A DNA stretch of 64,000 nt from Hyphomicrobiales bacterium (GCA_900469955.1 UBYX01000022.1:30751-94750), one strand, 5' to 3'; shown: positions 6,025 through 17,876, counted from the first letter of the stretch. A program made the numbers and translations. Notes: generated by a model not told the origin, from the letters alone.

Positions 6025-7422
6025 TCACACATGCAGCGCATGTCCGAGCGCCTTCAATGCCGCCTCGGCAAAAGCCTCCGACTGCGTAGGATGCGCATGT
6101 ATGGTCCCGGCAATATCTTCCAGTCGCGCGCCCATTTCGACCGCGAGGGAAAAAGCGGCGGACAGCTCGGAAATTCCCGCGCCCACCCCCTGGATGCCGA
6201 GCACCAGGTGATTGTCGGCGCGCGCCACCACGCGCACGAAGCCTTCTTCCGCTGAAAGCGTCATCGCCCGGCCGTTGGCCGAGAAAGGAAACTGGCCGAT
6301 CTTCACCTCGCGGCCCGCTGCCCTTGCCTCGTCCGGCGACAACCCCACCGAAACGATTTCCGGATCCGTGAAGCAGACCGCCGGGATGGCACCTTTGTCC
6401 CAGCTACGGCGTTTGCCCGAAACGATCTCCGCCACCATCTCGCCCTGGGCCATGGCCCGGTGCGCCAACATGGGCTCGCCGGTTACGTCGCCGATCGCGT
6501 AGATCCCGCGCATGGAGGTGCGGCATTGGTCGTCTATCCTGAGATACCTGCCGTCCATGTCGAGTTCGAGTTCCTCGCGTCCCCAGCCCTCGATCACCGG
6601 CTTGCGGCCAACCGTCACGAGCACCTTGTCGGCGACGATCCGCCTTTCCTCGCCGTCGGCCGCCTCGGCGAGCAGGGTTTCGCCGTTCGATGACATGCCC
6701 TTCACCTTGGTGCCGTGCAATACCTCGACACCCAGCGCCGAGAGCCGCTTCGCAACCGGTTGGGTAAGCTGGGTGTCGTAAAGCGGCAGGATGCGGTCGA
6801 GCGCTTCGACGATTGTCACCTTCGAGCCAAGTTTGGCAAAAGCGATCCCGAGCTCAAGGCCGATATACCCGGCGCCCACCACGGCGAGCTTTTCCGGCAC
6901 CTGCGTCAACGACAGCGCACCGGTCGAAGAGATGACCTTGCCGCCGAACGGCAGCATCGGCAGCTCGACCGGTGCCGAGCCGGTTGCGATGATGACGTTT
7001 TCGGCACGGATAACCTGCTGGCCGGTCTCGGTCTCCACCTCCACCGTCTTGCCGTCGCGAAACCTCGCCCGGCCGACGACCATCTTCACGCCCGCCTTCT
7101 TCAGAAGGCCCGCGACGCCCATCGTCAGTCGGCCGGTGATGCCGTCCTTCCAGGCGATCGTTCTTCCGAAGTCGATGGTGGGATTCTCGGCCCGGATGCC
7201 CATGGCATTCCTGCCTGCGGCCATGGCGGCGGTCCTGTGAAAATCATCGGCCGCGTGGATCAGCGCCTTGGAAGGGATGCAGCCTATATTGAGGCAGGTG
7301 CCGCCGGGCTTCGCCATCTCGACGATAACGGTGTCGACCCCGAGCTGGCCGGCCCGAATGGCTGAGACATAGCCACCCGGACCGGCACCGATGACGAGAA
7401 GCTTGCAGGTGATTTCCTTCAT
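6025..7422 (-). CDS. lpdA: Dihydrolipoyl dehydrogenase, E3 of the branched-chain 2-oxoacid dehydrogenase complex
   Basis: A 465-residue FAD flavoprotein that reoxidises dihydrolipoamide on E2 with NAD+. FAD-binding GAGPGG at 12-17, redox disulfide C43/C48 in GGTCLNIGCIPSKA, NAD-binding VGAGYIGLE near 182-190, second FAD motif YAIGDVTGEPMLAH, and the C-terminal catalytic H444-E449 pair (HPTQSE). Full family length. It is the last gene of the bkd operon, 15 nt after bkdB, and is thus the dedicated E3 (LpdV type) rather than the pyruvate dehydrogenase copy. Confidence 0.93.
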   Translation of the reverse strand: MKEITCKLLVIGAGPGGYVSAIRAGQLGVDTVIVEMAKPGGTCLNIGCIPSKALIHAADDFHRTAAMAAGRNAMGIRAENPTIDFGRTIAWKDGITGRLTMGVAGLLKKAGVKMVVGRARFRDGKTVEVETETGQQVIRAENVIIATGSAPVELPMLPFGGKVISSTGALSLTQVPEKLAVVGAGYIGLELGIAFAKLGSKVTIVEALDRILPLYDTQLTQPVAKRLSALGVEVLHGTKVKGMSSNGETLLAEAADGEERRIVADKVLVTVGRKPVIEGWGREELELDMDGRYLRIDDQCRTSMRGIYAIGDVTGEPMLAHRAMAQGEMVAEIVSGKRRSWDKGAIPAVCFTDPEIVSVGLSPDEARAAGREVKIGQFPFSANGRAMTLSAEEGFVRVVARADNHLVLGIQGVGAGISELSAAFSLAVEMGARLEDIAGTIHAHPTQSEAFAEAALKALGHALHV

Positions 7423-7437
7423 TGTTCTTTTCCCACC

Positions 7438-8739
7438 TCACTCCTCGACGAATATCAGCGCTGGCGTTTCCAGAAGCGCCTTCAACCGCTGCACGAAGGT
7501 TGCGGCATCCCAGCCGTCGACCACTCTGTGGTCGAAACTGGAAGACAGGTTCATCATCTTGCGCGGCACGAATTGCGTCCCGTCCCAATGCGGGCGGATC
7601 GCGAGCTTGTTGACGCCGACGATCGCCACTTCCGGATGGTTGATGACCGGGGTCGAGACGATGCCGCCCATGGCGCCGAGCGAGCTGATCGTGATGGTCG
7701 AGCCCGTCAGCTCCTCCCGCTGCGCCGTACCGTTCTTCGCCGCATCGCTCAAGCGTGCCATCTCGCGGGCGCAGTCGAAGATATCGCGGGCTTCGGCATG
7801 CTTGACGACCGGCACGACAAGCCCGGCCGGGGTCTGTGCCGCAATTCCGATATGCACGCCGCCGAACCGGCGGATGAAGCCGGCCTCATCATCGAAATGG
7901 GCGTTAATCCCCGGTTGCTCGGCGACCGCCTTTACCATGGCCCGCATCAGGAACGGCAAGATGGTGAGCTTCGGTTTGCCGGGTTTCAGGCTTGCATTCA
8001 TGCGGGCGCGCAACTCTTCGAGCGCGGTCATGTCCACCTCCTCCACATAGGTGATGTGGGGAATGCGGGATTTCGCGAGCGCCATCTTCTCCGCGATGCG
8101 GCGGCGCAGGCCGACGACCTTGATGTCCTGGACGCTCTTGTTCGGCTGCAGGCCGGCCGCGATGCCCGGACCGCTCTCGCGGCTGAGATATGTATCGAGA
8201 TCCTCGTGGGTGATGCGCCCTGCCGGACCGGTTCCCGAGACCTGACGCAGGTCGATACCTGCCTCCCTGGCGCGCAGACGGACGGCGGGAGAGCCAAGCG
8301 GCTTCTCGCCTTCGGCGCGGGGAGCCCCATGAGCGGCACCAGCGGTTTTGGGCGCCCCGACCGAAACCCGTTCGAGCGGGGCAATCTGCAGAGCCGGTTT
8401 GGGCTTTTCCGCCGCTGGCTCCTGTTTCTGCTCCATCGAAAGCGGCTCGGGCTGGGATGCGGGGATCTCCGCCTCCGGTTCTTCGTCGCTTTCGTCGCCC
8501 GCGGTTTTGATTTTGAGAATAATGGTTCCCGTGGCGATCACGTCGCCCACCTCGCCGTGCCGCCAGGTCACCTCGCCTTCGACGGGAGACGGGATCTCGA
8601 CGGTCGCCTTGCCGGTCATCACGGCAGCGAGCACCATATCCTCACGTACGAGGTCGCCGACATTGACATGCCATTCCACGAGCTCGGCTTCCGCGACCCC
8701 TTCGCCGACATCCGGCAATTTTATGATGCGTTCGCCCAT
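7438..8739 (-). CDS. bkdB: Branched-chain 2-oxoacid dehydrogenase E2 (lipoamide acyltransferase)
   Basis: A 433-residue protein that forms the complex core and transfers branched acyl groups to CoA. A single lipoyl domain (about 1-80) has its lipoyl-lysine at K44 (MTGKATVEI); a Pro/Ala/Glu-rich linker follows; a peripheral subunit-binding domain lies near 150-190 (AVRLRAREAGIDLRQVSGTG); the catalytic domain ends with SFDHRVVDGWD, where H404 and D408 are the active-site residues. The ATG is 1 nt from the end of bkdA2, and lpdA follows, so the subunits are co-expressed. Confidence 0.94.
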   Translation of the reverse strand: MGERIIKLPDVGEGVAEAELVEWHVNVGDLVREDMVLAAVMTGKATVEIPSPVEGEVTWRHGEVGDVIATGTIILKIKTAGDESDEEPEAEIPASQPEPLSMEQKQEPAAEKPKPALQIAPLERVSVGAPKTAGAAHGAPRAEGEKPLGSPAVRLRAREAGIDLRQVSGTGPAGRITHEDLDTYLSRESGPGIAAGLQPNKSVQDIKVVGLRRRIAEKMALAKSRIPHITYVEEVDMTALEELRARMNASLKPGKPKLTILPFLMRAMVKAVAEQPGINAHFDDEAGFIRRFGGVHIGIAAQTPAGLVVPVVKHAEARDIFDCAREMARLSDAAKNGTAQREELTGSTITISSLGAMGGIVSTPVINHPEVAIVGVNKLAIRPHWDGTQFVPRKMMNLSSSFDHRVVDGWDAATFVQRLKALLETPALIFVEE

Positions 8740-8740
8740 C

Positions 8741-9754
8741 TCAGGCCTCCATCATTTCGCGCAGCGCCTGGCCGACGCGGGCCGGCCCCGGGAAATAGTC
8801 CCATTCCTGCGCGTGCGGATAAGGCGTATCCCAGCCCGCGACGCGCACGACGGGGGCTTCGAGGTGGTAGAAACAATGCTCCTGCACCAGCGCCGCCAGT
8901 TCCCCGCCGAAACCGGAGGTCAGCGTCGCCTCATGCACCACCATGCAGCGGCCGGTCTTCTTCACCGATTCCACGATGGTTTCGAGATCGAGCGGCATCA
9001 GCGTGCGCAGGTCGATGATCTCCGCATCGATGCCGGTCTCCTCCGCCGTTGCTTCGGCCACATGCACCATGGTGCCGTAGGCGAGGATGGTAACCGCGGA
9101 TCCTTTCCGCCGGACGACCGCCTTGCCGAGCGGCACGGAATAGTGTTCCGCCGGCACCTCGCCCAGCGGATGGCCCGCCCACGAAGTCACCGGCCGGTCG
9201 TGATGACCGTCGAACGGGCCGTTGTAGAGCCGCTTCGGTTCGAGGAAGATCACCGGATCCGGATTCTCGATCGAGGAAATCAGCAGGCCTTTGGCATCGT
9301 AGGGATTGGAGGGCACCACCACCTGCAGGCCGCAGACATGGGTAAACAGGGCCTCGGGGCTCTGGCTGTGGGTCTGGCCGCCGAATATGCCGCCCCCGGT
9401 CGGCATCCGCACCACCATTCCGCAGGTGAATTCCCCGTTGGAGCGATAGCGCAGCCGCGCCGCCTCCTGGGTGAGCTGGTCGTAGGCCGGGTACATGTAG
9501 TCCGCGAACTGGATCTCGATGCAGGGTTTCAATCCGTAGGCCGCCATGCCGATCGCCGTGCCGACGATGCCGGATTCATTGATCGGTGCGTCGAAACAGC
9601 GCGTCTTGCCGTACTTCTGCTGGAGCCCCTGCGTGCACCGAAAAACACCGCCGAAGTAACCTACATCCTCGCCGAACACGACCACATTGTCGTCGCGCTC
9701 CATCGACACGTCGATGGCGCTGCGGATCGCCTCGATCATCGTCATGCGAGCCAT
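8741..9754 (-). CDS. bkdA2: Branched-chain 2-oxoacid dehydrogenase E1 beta subunit
   Basis: A 337-residue transketolase-like E1 beta subunit: MTMIEAIRSAIDVSME at the start, VVFGEDVGYFGGVFR (cofactor-side Glu in GEDVG), FADYMYPAYDQ, and a C-terminal transketolase domain (ILAYGTMVHVA, HEATLTSGFGGELAA). The start at 9754 (MARMTM) is preferred over an upstream in-frame ATG because homologues begin at MARMTM and the upstream part encodes nothing family-like. It is separated from bkdA1 by a 170-bp mosaic repeat but is otherwise in the same operon. Confidence 0.93.
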   Translation of the reverse strand: MARMTMIEAIRSAIDVSMERDDNVVVFGEDVGYFGGVFRCTQGLQQKYGKTRCFDAPINESGIVGTAIGMAAYGLKPCIEIQFADYMYPAYDQLTQEAARLRYRSNGEFTCGMVVRMPTGGGIFGGQTHSQSPEALFTHVCGLQVVVPSNPYDAKGLLISSIENPDPVIFLEPKRLYNGPFDGHHDRPVTSWAGHPLGEVPAEHYSVPLGKAVVRRKGSAVTILAYGTMVHVAEATAEETGIDAEIIDLRTLMPLDLETIVESVKKTGRCMVVHEATLTSGFGGELAALVQEHCFYHLEAPVVRVAGWDTPYPHAQEWDYFPGPARVGQALREMMEA

Positions 9755-9791
9755 GAGCGGGCCTCCATAATGTCGGCGCAGGAGCAAGTGC

Positions 9792-9961
9792 CCCCCTCAC
9801 CCGGCCTCCGCTTCGCTCGGCCACCCTCTCCCCGCTGGGGAGAGGAGAATCGGCGCCGCAATGCCTTCTCGTGTTTCCGTTGGAGAGAGAGGTGGCGGAA
9901 ACGCCGCGGCGATTCCGCTTCTCCCCCACGGGGAGAAGATGCCGGCAGGCGGATGAGGGGG
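9792..9961. repeat. RIME-like intergenic mosaic repeat inside the bkd operon
   Basis: A 170-bp element bounded by inverted ends CCCCCTCA (9792-9799) and TGAGGGGG (9954-9961). It contains two internal dyads, CTCTCCCCgctGGGGAGAG and CTTCTCCCCCacGGGGAGAAG, and the CGGCCTCCGCTTCGCTCGGCC segment typical of rhizobial intergenic mosaic elements (RIME). It is non-coding and sits between bkdA1 and bkdA2. In RNA it would form strong hairpins and may change the subunit ratio. Confidence 0.8.
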
Positions 9962-9992
9962 AGCCACGATCGAAGACTTAACTCTTTCATCC

Positions 9993-12052
<2,060 letters not shown>

Positions 12053-12058
12053 CTCTCC

Positions 12059-13189
12059 TCAGTTCGCCAGACCGCGGGCGATGATGATCTTCTGGATATC
12101 GGACGTGCCTTCGTAGATCTGGCAGACGCGGACATCGCGATAGATGCGCTCGACCGGGAAATCCGAGATATAGCCATAGCCCCCGAGCGTCTGGATCGCC
12201 TCGGAGCACACCTTCTCGGCCATTTCAGAGGCGAAGAGCTTCGCCATGCAGGCTTCGTCGAGGCAGGGTTCGCCGCGATCCTTCAACCGCGCCGCATGCA
12301 GCACGAGCTGACGCGCCGCCTCGATCTGGGTCTTTGCTTCCGCAAGGCGGAAAGCGATCGCCTGATGCTCGAGCAGCAGCTTTCCAAAGGTCTTGCGCTC
12401 CTTGGCATAGGTGAGCGCCACGTCGAAGGCTGCCTGGGCCATCCCGACGCATTGGGCGGCAATGCCGATGCGTCCCGCCTCCAAACCGGAAAGTGCGATC
12501 CTGAGCCCGGCCCCTTCCGCACCGATCCGCTGACTTTCGGGGATGCGCAGGTTATCGAACATCAGCGCCGCCGTGTCGGAGGCCTTCTGGCCGAGTTTGT
12601 CCTCGACCTTGGAAATCGAAAAGCCGGGAACATCCGTGGAGGTGACGAAAGCCGAGATGCCGCGTTTGCCGGCGGAAGGGTCTGTGACGGCGAAGATGAT
12701 GACGGTGCCGGCGATCTTGCCGGACGTGATGAACATCTTCGAGCCGTTGATGACGTAGTCGCTGCCGTCCTTCGTAGCCCGGGTTCGGATTGCCGCCGCG
12801 TCGGAGCCCGTATCAGCTTCCGTCAGTGCGAAAGCGCCGATATGCCGGCCCTCCGCGAGCGGCCGCAGGAACTTTTCCTTCTGGTCGCCGGAGGCATGGG
12901 CGTCGAGCAGAGAACAGACCGGCGAATTGTGGACGCTGACGAGCGTCGAGACCGCCCCGTCGCCGGCGGCAATTTCCATCAGGGCGCTCGCATAGGCGAC
13001 GTAGGAGCAGCCGACGCCGCCCCACTCCTCGCTCGTGCGCATGCCAAGAAAACCCAGTTCGCCAAGCTGTCGCAGCACCTCGGGCTCGATCGCGTGCGCT
13101 CTCTCGCGCGCCGCCGCACCGGGCTTCAGTACCTCGCGGGAAAACTCCGCGGCTGTCGAACGGATGAGCTCCTCCTCATCGGTCAGCAT
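12059..13189 (-). CDS. Acyl-CoA dehydrogenase, short/branched-chain type
   Basis: A 376-residue FAD enzyme introducing the 2,3-double bond in acyl-CoA. FALTEADTGSDA and INGSKMFITSGK (FAD/substrate region), YAKERKTFGKLL (signature 1 region), QTLGGYGYISDFPVERIYRDVRVCQIYEGTSDIQ with the catalytic Glu in YEGTSD. As first gene of the bkd operon it most probably oxidises 2-methylbutyryl- or isobutyryl-CoA made by BCKDH. The start is ATG 13189 with AGGAGGAG upstream. I see no EcfG promoter here; the operator and regulator are not visible. Confidence 0.9.
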   Translation of the reverse strand: MLTDEEELIRSTAAEFSREVLKPGAAARERAHAIEPEVLRQLGELGFLGMRTSEEWGGVGCSYVAYASALMEIAAGDGAVSTLVSVHNSPVCSLLDAHASGDQKEKFLRPLAEGRHIGAFALTEADTGSDAAAIRTRATKDGSDYVINGSKMFITSGKIAGTVIIFAVTDPSAGKRGISAFVTSTDVPGFSISKVEDKLGQKASDTAALMFDNLRIPESQRIGAEGAGLRIALSGLEAGRIGIAAQCVGMAQAAFDVALTYAKERKTFGKLLLEHQAIAFRLAEAKTQIEAARQLVLHAARLKDRGEPCLDEACMAKLFASEMAEKVCSEAIQTLGGYGYISDFPVERIYRDVRVCQIYEGTSDIQKIIIARGLAN

Positions 13190-13318
13190 GCAAAGATCTC
13201 CTCCTCGAAACCGTCTGCATTTCCTCTAATCTAGAGCCGGAATCGCCGGCGGGCCACTCCCGCGAACTTGTTATTTGTTGCTCATTTCAGCAATTTTATT
13301 GCGCGACCGCAGGACGAT

Positions 13319-13343
13319 GGAACTTGCAGGCCCTTCGGCCGTT
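13319..13343 (+). promoter_or_regulatory. EcfG-type promoter of treZY
   Basis: GGAAC (13319-13323), 16-bp spacer, CGTT (13340-13343): an exact match to the general stress promoter consensus, 33 nt before the treZ ATG. Confidence 0.8.
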
Positions 13344-13376
13344 TGCCGGTCTCTTTTAATGAGGGGCTGATCAATA

Positions 13377-15188
13377 ATGTCGGACGTCAACGCCGCCGCC
13401 GAATTCCGGGCTTTTCCGAAATCATGGGGAGCCGAATATGTCGCCGCCGGCGAGGTACGTTTTCGCTTGTGGGCACCGGGCCAGGAAACTGTCGCGCTTC
13501 GGCTGGATGGGGACGACACCGAGATGACCCGCACCGACGACGGCTGGTTTGAGCTGCTTGCCACGGGCATCGCGCCGGGTGTGGAATACAGCTACGTTCT
13601 CGCCAACGGCACGACGGTCCCGGATCCCGCCTCGCGCGGCCAGAAGGATGACGTCAACGGCCCCTCGCTGGTCATCGATCCAACCAGTTACGCCTGGCAG
13701 AACACCGACTGGAAGGGCCGCCCCTGGGAAGAGACGGTCGTCTACGAACTTCACATTGGCACCTTCACCAAGGAAGGCACCTTTCGCGCCGCGATCGAAA
13801 AGCTTCCCTATCTGGTCGAGCTTGGTGTCACCATGATCGAGGTCATGCCCGTCGCCCATTTCGGCGGCAACCGCGGCTGGGGTTATGACGGCGTGCTGCT
13901 CTATGCGCCGCACGCGGCCTATGGCGCGCCGGAGGATTTCAAGGCCTTCATCGATGCGGCGCACGGCCATGGCCTTTCAGTCGTGCTGGATATCGTGCTC
14001 AACCACTTCGGGCCGGAAGGAAACTATCTGCCACTGCTTGCCCCGACTTTTTTCCATGAGGAAAAAAATACGCCCTGGGGTGCGGCGATCGCCTACGACG
14101 TCGAGCCTGCGCGGCGGTACATCGTGGAGAACGCCCTGTATTGGCTGGAGGAATTCAACCTCGACGGCCTGCGCTTCGACGCGATCGACCAGATCGAGGA
14201 TCCTTCGGAAAAGCATGTCCTTATCGAGATCGCCGAGCGCATCCGCGCCGAGATCGCTGAGCGGCCGATCCATCTGACGACGGAGGATTCGCGCAACGTC
14301 ATTTTCCTCCATCCGCGCGACGACGACGGCAATGCGCCGCTCTTCACCGGCGAATGGAACGACGATTTTCACAACGCCGCCCATGTCTTTGCGACCGGCG
14401 AGACCCATGCCTATTACAAGGATTTCGCCAAGGACCCGGAAAAGCTGGTCGCCCGGGTACTCGCGGAAGGTTTTGCCTATCAGGGCGAAGTTTCGCCGCA
14501 GAACGGCAAGAAGCGCGGCGTCAAAAGCATCGACCAGCCACCTGTCGCCTTTGTGGACTTCATCCAGAACCACGACCAGGTGGGCAATCGGGCACAGGGC
14601 GAAAGGCTGATTTCACTCGCCGGCCCTGACAGAACGAAGGTGCTGCTCGCGACGCTGCTGCTTTCGCCCCATATCCCGCTTCTTTTCATGGGCGAGGAAT
14701 ATGGCGAGACCAACCCGTTCCTGTTCTTCACGGACTTCCACGGCGATCTGGCGAAGATCGTGCGCGAAGGTCGCCGCAAGGAATTCGAGGGCCATGCCGG
14801 CCACGAGGGCGATACGGTGCCCGATCCCAACGCCAAAAAGACCTTCGACGTCTGCAAGCTGGACTGGAAGAAGCTTGAAATGGAGGACGGCGGGGACTGG
14901 CTGGCGCTGACCAAGGAATTGTTGGATATTCGCAAGCGGCATATCGTGCCGCTGCTTGGATCGGCGGGTGGCCGCAGCGGCAAGGTGGTGAAGACGGACA
15001 AGGGCTTTCTCGCCGTTTCCTGGAGCTTCCCGAAAGGAACGCTCTCCTTGGCTCTCAACATCGGCGAAAAGGCTCAAGACCTGCCGGAGCAGCCGGGCAA
15101 GGCGATCTTCGCCTGGCCTGAAGCGGAAAAGCGCCTGCCGCCAAACTCGGTATTGGTCAGCGTCGAACCCGCGGGAGAGGCTGTATGA
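13377..15188 (+). CDS. treZ: Malto-oligosyltrehalose trehalohydrolase
   Basis: A 603-residue GH13 enzyme that releases trehalose from the maltooligosyl-trehalose made by TreY. N-terminal beta-sandwich with FRLWAPG (28-34), then a TIM barrel with YELHIGTF (123-130), WGYDGV (168-173), the nucleophile D268 in GLRFDAID, acid/base E303 in TTEDSRN and D400 in IQNHDQ. The start at 13377 has GAGGGG 12-17 nt upstream. The stop overlaps treY (ATGA). The EcfG promoter makes this an osmo/heat/desiccation stress pathway; no treX debranching gene is next to it. Confidence 0.95.
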   Translation: MSDVNAAAEFRAFPKSWGAEYVAAGEVRFRLWAPGQETVALRLDGDDTEMTRTDDGWFELLATGIAPGVEYSYVLANGTTVPDPASRGQKDDVNGPSLVIDPTSYAWQNTDWKGRPWEETVVYELHIGTFTKEGTFRAAIEKLPYLVELGVTMIEVMPVAHFGGNRGWGYDGVLLYAPHAAYGAPEDFKAFIDAAHGHGLSVVLDIVLNHFGPEGNYLPLLAPTFFHEEKNTPWGAAIAYDVEPARRYIVENALYWLEEFNLDGLRFDAIDQIEDPSEKHVLIEIAERIRAEIAERPIHLTTEDSRNVIFLHPRDDDGNAPLFTGEWNDDFHNAAHVFATGETHAYYKDFAKDPEKLVARVLAEGFAYQGEVSPQNGKKRGVKSIDQPPVAFVDFIQNHDQVGNRAQGERLISLAGPDRTKVLLATLLLSPHIPLLFMGEEYGETNPFLFFTDFHGDLAKIVREGRRKEFEGHAGHEGDTVPDPNAKKTFDVCKLDWKKLEMEDGGDWLALTKELLDIRKRHIVPLLGSAGGRSGKVVKTDKGFLAVSWSFPKGTLSLALNIGEKAQDLPEQPGKAIFAWPEAEKRLPPNSVLVSVEPAGEAV

Positions 15189-17728
15189 GCGTTCCGCTTG
15201 CAACCTATCGCATCCAGTTCCGCAACGGTATGACCTTCGATCGAGCCGCGGCACTGGTGCCCTATCTGAAGCGTCTTGGCGTAAGCCATCTTTACGCCTC
15301 GCCGATCTTCACCGCGACGACTGGCTCGACCCATGGCTATGACGTCACCGATGCCAACGAGATCGACCCGTCAATCGGTGGCCGTGAGGGTTTCGAACGG
15401 ATGGTCAAGGCCCTCAAAGCGGAGGGCCTCGGCCTTCTCATCGATATCGTGCCGAACCATATGGCCGCCTCTCTGGAAAACCCGTGGTGGCGGGACGTGG
15501 TGGAGAACGGCGAAAAAAGCCGCTACGCCGGCCATTTCGATATCGATTGGAGCCGTCGCCTGACGCTGCCCTTCCTTGGCGACACGTTCGAGAAGGTGCT
15601 TGAGACCGGCGATATCTCGGTAAAACCCGACCCGCAGACGGACAAGCCGGCATTCGCTTATTTCGAGACCTTCTATCCTCTCGATCCGGCGAGCTACCAC
15701 GGCCGGGAAGCACAAATCCTGTCGATCACCGACAAGGGCGACATCGCCAAACTGCACGAGGAGCAGCCATATCGGCTGATGTCCTGGCGGGACGCGGCGA
15801 GCGATCTTTCCTACCGACGCTTCTTCGAAATCACCGGTCTTGCCGGCGTCCGCGTGGAGGACGGCAAGGTCTTCGACGACACCCACCGGCTGATCCTCGA
15901 GCTCGTCCACAGCGGCAAGGTTGACGGCCTGCGCGTCGACCATGTCGACGGGCTTGCCGATCCCAAGGGATATCTCCAACGGCTGCGCCACGAAGCCGGC
16001 CCCGACTGCTACATCGTCGTTGAGAAGATCCTCGGCGAAGGCGAACAGATCCCGACCGATTGGCCGATTTCCGGCACGACCGGCTACGAGTTCATCGCGG
16101 CCGTCAGCGATGTGCTGGTAGATGCCGGCAAGCTCGATATCCTGCACGATGCCTATCAGGGAGTGACCGGCAAGCCGGCCGACATGGAGGCCGAACTGCG
16201 TGCTGCCAAGCTTCTGATGACGGACAACAACTTTGCGGGTGAAGTGGCCAGCCTCTTGAAGCTCGCCATGCAGATCGGCCAGGCGGAGGACCGGGGGCCG
16301 TCGCTTTCTGAAACCTCCGTCAAAGCCGCGCTGCGGGAGCTATTGGTCGCCTTCCCCGTCTATCGTACCTATGGCACCCGCGCGGGCATGCCGCCGGAAG
16401 GCCGGCAGCGGCTGTCGGAGGTTCTCGACAATGTGCGCAAAAGCCCGACTGCGCCCGATAGCGAGGCGCTCTCCTTCCTCGAGCGCATCCTGATCGGCGA
16501 CGTCGAACAATCGGCCGCCGCTTCGGCTTCCCTTTTCCGTACCCGCTTCCAGCAGTTGACCGGCCCGCTAATGGCGAAGTCTGTGGAAGATACGCTCTTC
16601 TTCCGCCATCATATGCTTCTGGCGCTGAACGAGGTCGGCAGCGAACCGCTCCCCCGCGTCTTTTCGCTCGACCGGTTCCATCAGGAGATGCTGACCCGCC
16701 TGAAGCGACAGCCGGATGCCCTCTCCGGCTCCTCCACCCATGATACCAAGCGCGGGGAGGACGCTCGCGCCCGTCTCTACACTCTTCTGGAGGCGCCGGA
16801 CCTATGGGCGGAGGCGGTCCGCCGCTGGCGCGACATGAACAAGGCGGCTGTGGTTGTGCTGGACGACGGCCCTGCGCCCGAACCTGCCGTCGAATGGATG
16901 CTCTATCAGGCGCTTGCCGGCGCCTGGCCGGTGGACCTGCACCCGGAAGATCGCCAAGGCCTGGAAATGCTGGAGAACCGTTTCGTCGGCTATGTTGAAA
17001 AGGCGCTGCGTGAAGCAAAGCTTCGGACCAACTGGGGCAATACCAATCAGGCCTACGAAGATGCCGTCATCGCCTATGCCCGCAGGCTTCTGTCGCCTGA
17101 TAATCAGGCTTTCGTGGCTCACTTCACCCACACGCTTCGCCCTTTCATTCGGGCGGGCTTGGTGAACGGCATCACCCAGACGATCGTCAAACTCACCGCT
17201 CCCGGAGTGCCCGACATCTATCAGGGCAGCGAAGGGCTGGATCTTAGCCTGGTGGATCCCGACAATCGGCGGGAACCGGACTTCAAGTCCCTGCAGGAAC
17301 GGCTATCGGAAAAGGGTACGCTCGCCTCGGACGAAGAGGAGGAATGGCAAAGCGGAAAGCTGAAGCAGCATATCATCGCGGCCCTCCTGCGTCTTCGCCA
17401 GGAGGCCCCGACGCTGTTTCGCAAGGGCGAGTACCTGCCGCTTGACGTGACCGGCAAGCGGGCGGAGAACATTCTCGCTTTTGCCCGAGCCGAGGCTGAC
17501 GATGCGTTCGTGGTGATCGCCCCGAGGCTCGTTTTCAATGCGCTTCATACGGGCTTGACGGATCCTCGTTCCGAACGATGGGCAGAGACAGAGATCGCCC
17601 TTCCGGAAAGGCTGGCAAACCGCCGCTATCGCGATATCTGCAGTGGCAAGAGGATCGATCCGAAAGAACGGATCGCCGTCAACTGGGCCTTCTCCGAACA
17701 TCCGTTCGGCCTTCTGCTGGCGGAGTGA
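15185..17728 (+). CDS. treY: Malto-oligosyltrehalose synthase
   Basis: An 847-residue GH13 enzyme that turns the reducing-end alpha-1,4 bond of maltodextrins into alpha,alpha-1,1. Signature parts: TYRIQF at the start, LYASPIF and GSTHGYDVTD near 38-55, LLIDIVPNHMA near 83-93, GLRVDHVDGL (nucleophile Asp) near 242-251, and SGSSTHDTKRGEDARARL and GVPDIYQGSEG in the C-terminal half. The ATG overlaps the treZ stop by 4 nt, so the two are translationally coupled. Length is normal for the family. Confidence 0.95.
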   Translation: MSVPLATYRIQFRNGMTFDRAAALVPYLKRLGVSHLYASPIFTATTGSTHGYDVTDANEIDPSIGGREGFERMVKALKAEGLGLLIDIVPNHMAASLENPWWRDVVENGEKSRYAGHFDIDWSRRLTLPFLGDTFEKVLETGDISVKPDPQTDKPAFAYFETFYPLDPASYHGREAQILSITDKGDIAKLHEEQPYRLMSWRDAASDLSYRRFFEITGLAGVRVEDGKVFDDTHRLILELVHSGKVDGLRVDHVDGLADPKGYLQRLRHEAGPDCYIVVEKILGEGEQIPTDWPISGTTGYEFIAAVSDVLVDAGKLDILHDAYQGVTGKPADMEAELRAAKLLMTDNNFAGEVASLLKLAMQIGQAEDRGPSLSETSVKAALRELLVAFPVYRTYGTRAGMPPEGRQRLSEVLDNVRKSPTAPDSEALSFLERILIGDVEQSAAASASLFRTRFQQLTGPLMAKSVEDTLFFRHHMLLALNEVGSEPLPRVFSLDRFHQEMLTRLKRQPDALSGSSTHDTKRGEDARARLYTLLEAPDLWAEAVRRWRDMNKAAVVVLDDGPAPEPAVEWMLYQALAGAWPVDLHPEDRQGLEMLENRFVGYVEKALREAKLRTNWGNTNQAYEDAVIAYARRLLSPDNQAFVAHFTHTLRPFIRAGLVNGITQTIVKLTAPGVPDIYQGSEGLDLSLVDPDNRREPDFKSLQERLSEKGTLASDEEEEWQSGKLKQHIIAALLRLRQEAPTLFRKGEYLPLDVTGKRAENILAFARAEADDAFVVIAPRLVFNALHTGLTDPRSERWAETEIALPERLANRRYRDICSGKRIDPKERIAVNWAFSEHPFGLLLAE

Positions 17729-17801
17729 CGTCACCAACAAAACAGGCACCGGTCCCCGTGGGACCTGGCGCCTCCATTCGTTTTCCCTCGATCTTTGCCT
17801 C

Positions 17802-17876
17802 TTAGCCGATGCCGATAAAGGACAAGATGGCAAGAACGATGACGACGGCTCCAACGAGCCAAACAATGCTGTTCAT
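17802..17876 (-). CDS. 24-residue single-pass membrane peptide (copy A)
   Basis: The frame encodes MNSIVWLVGAVVIVLAILSF-IGIG. Nearly the whole peptide is one hydrophobic helix. AGGAG stands 6 nt before the ATG, which is strong evidence of translation. Copy B at 17941-18015 is identical for the first 14 residues and has its promoter upstream of both; a GGAGG-TTTGG-CCTCC hairpin lies between the copies. This short type of peptide is usually missed in annotation. Function unknown; a membrane-associated stress peptide is inferred. Confidence 0.65.
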   Translation of the reverse strand: MNSIVWLVGAVVIVLAILSFIGIG

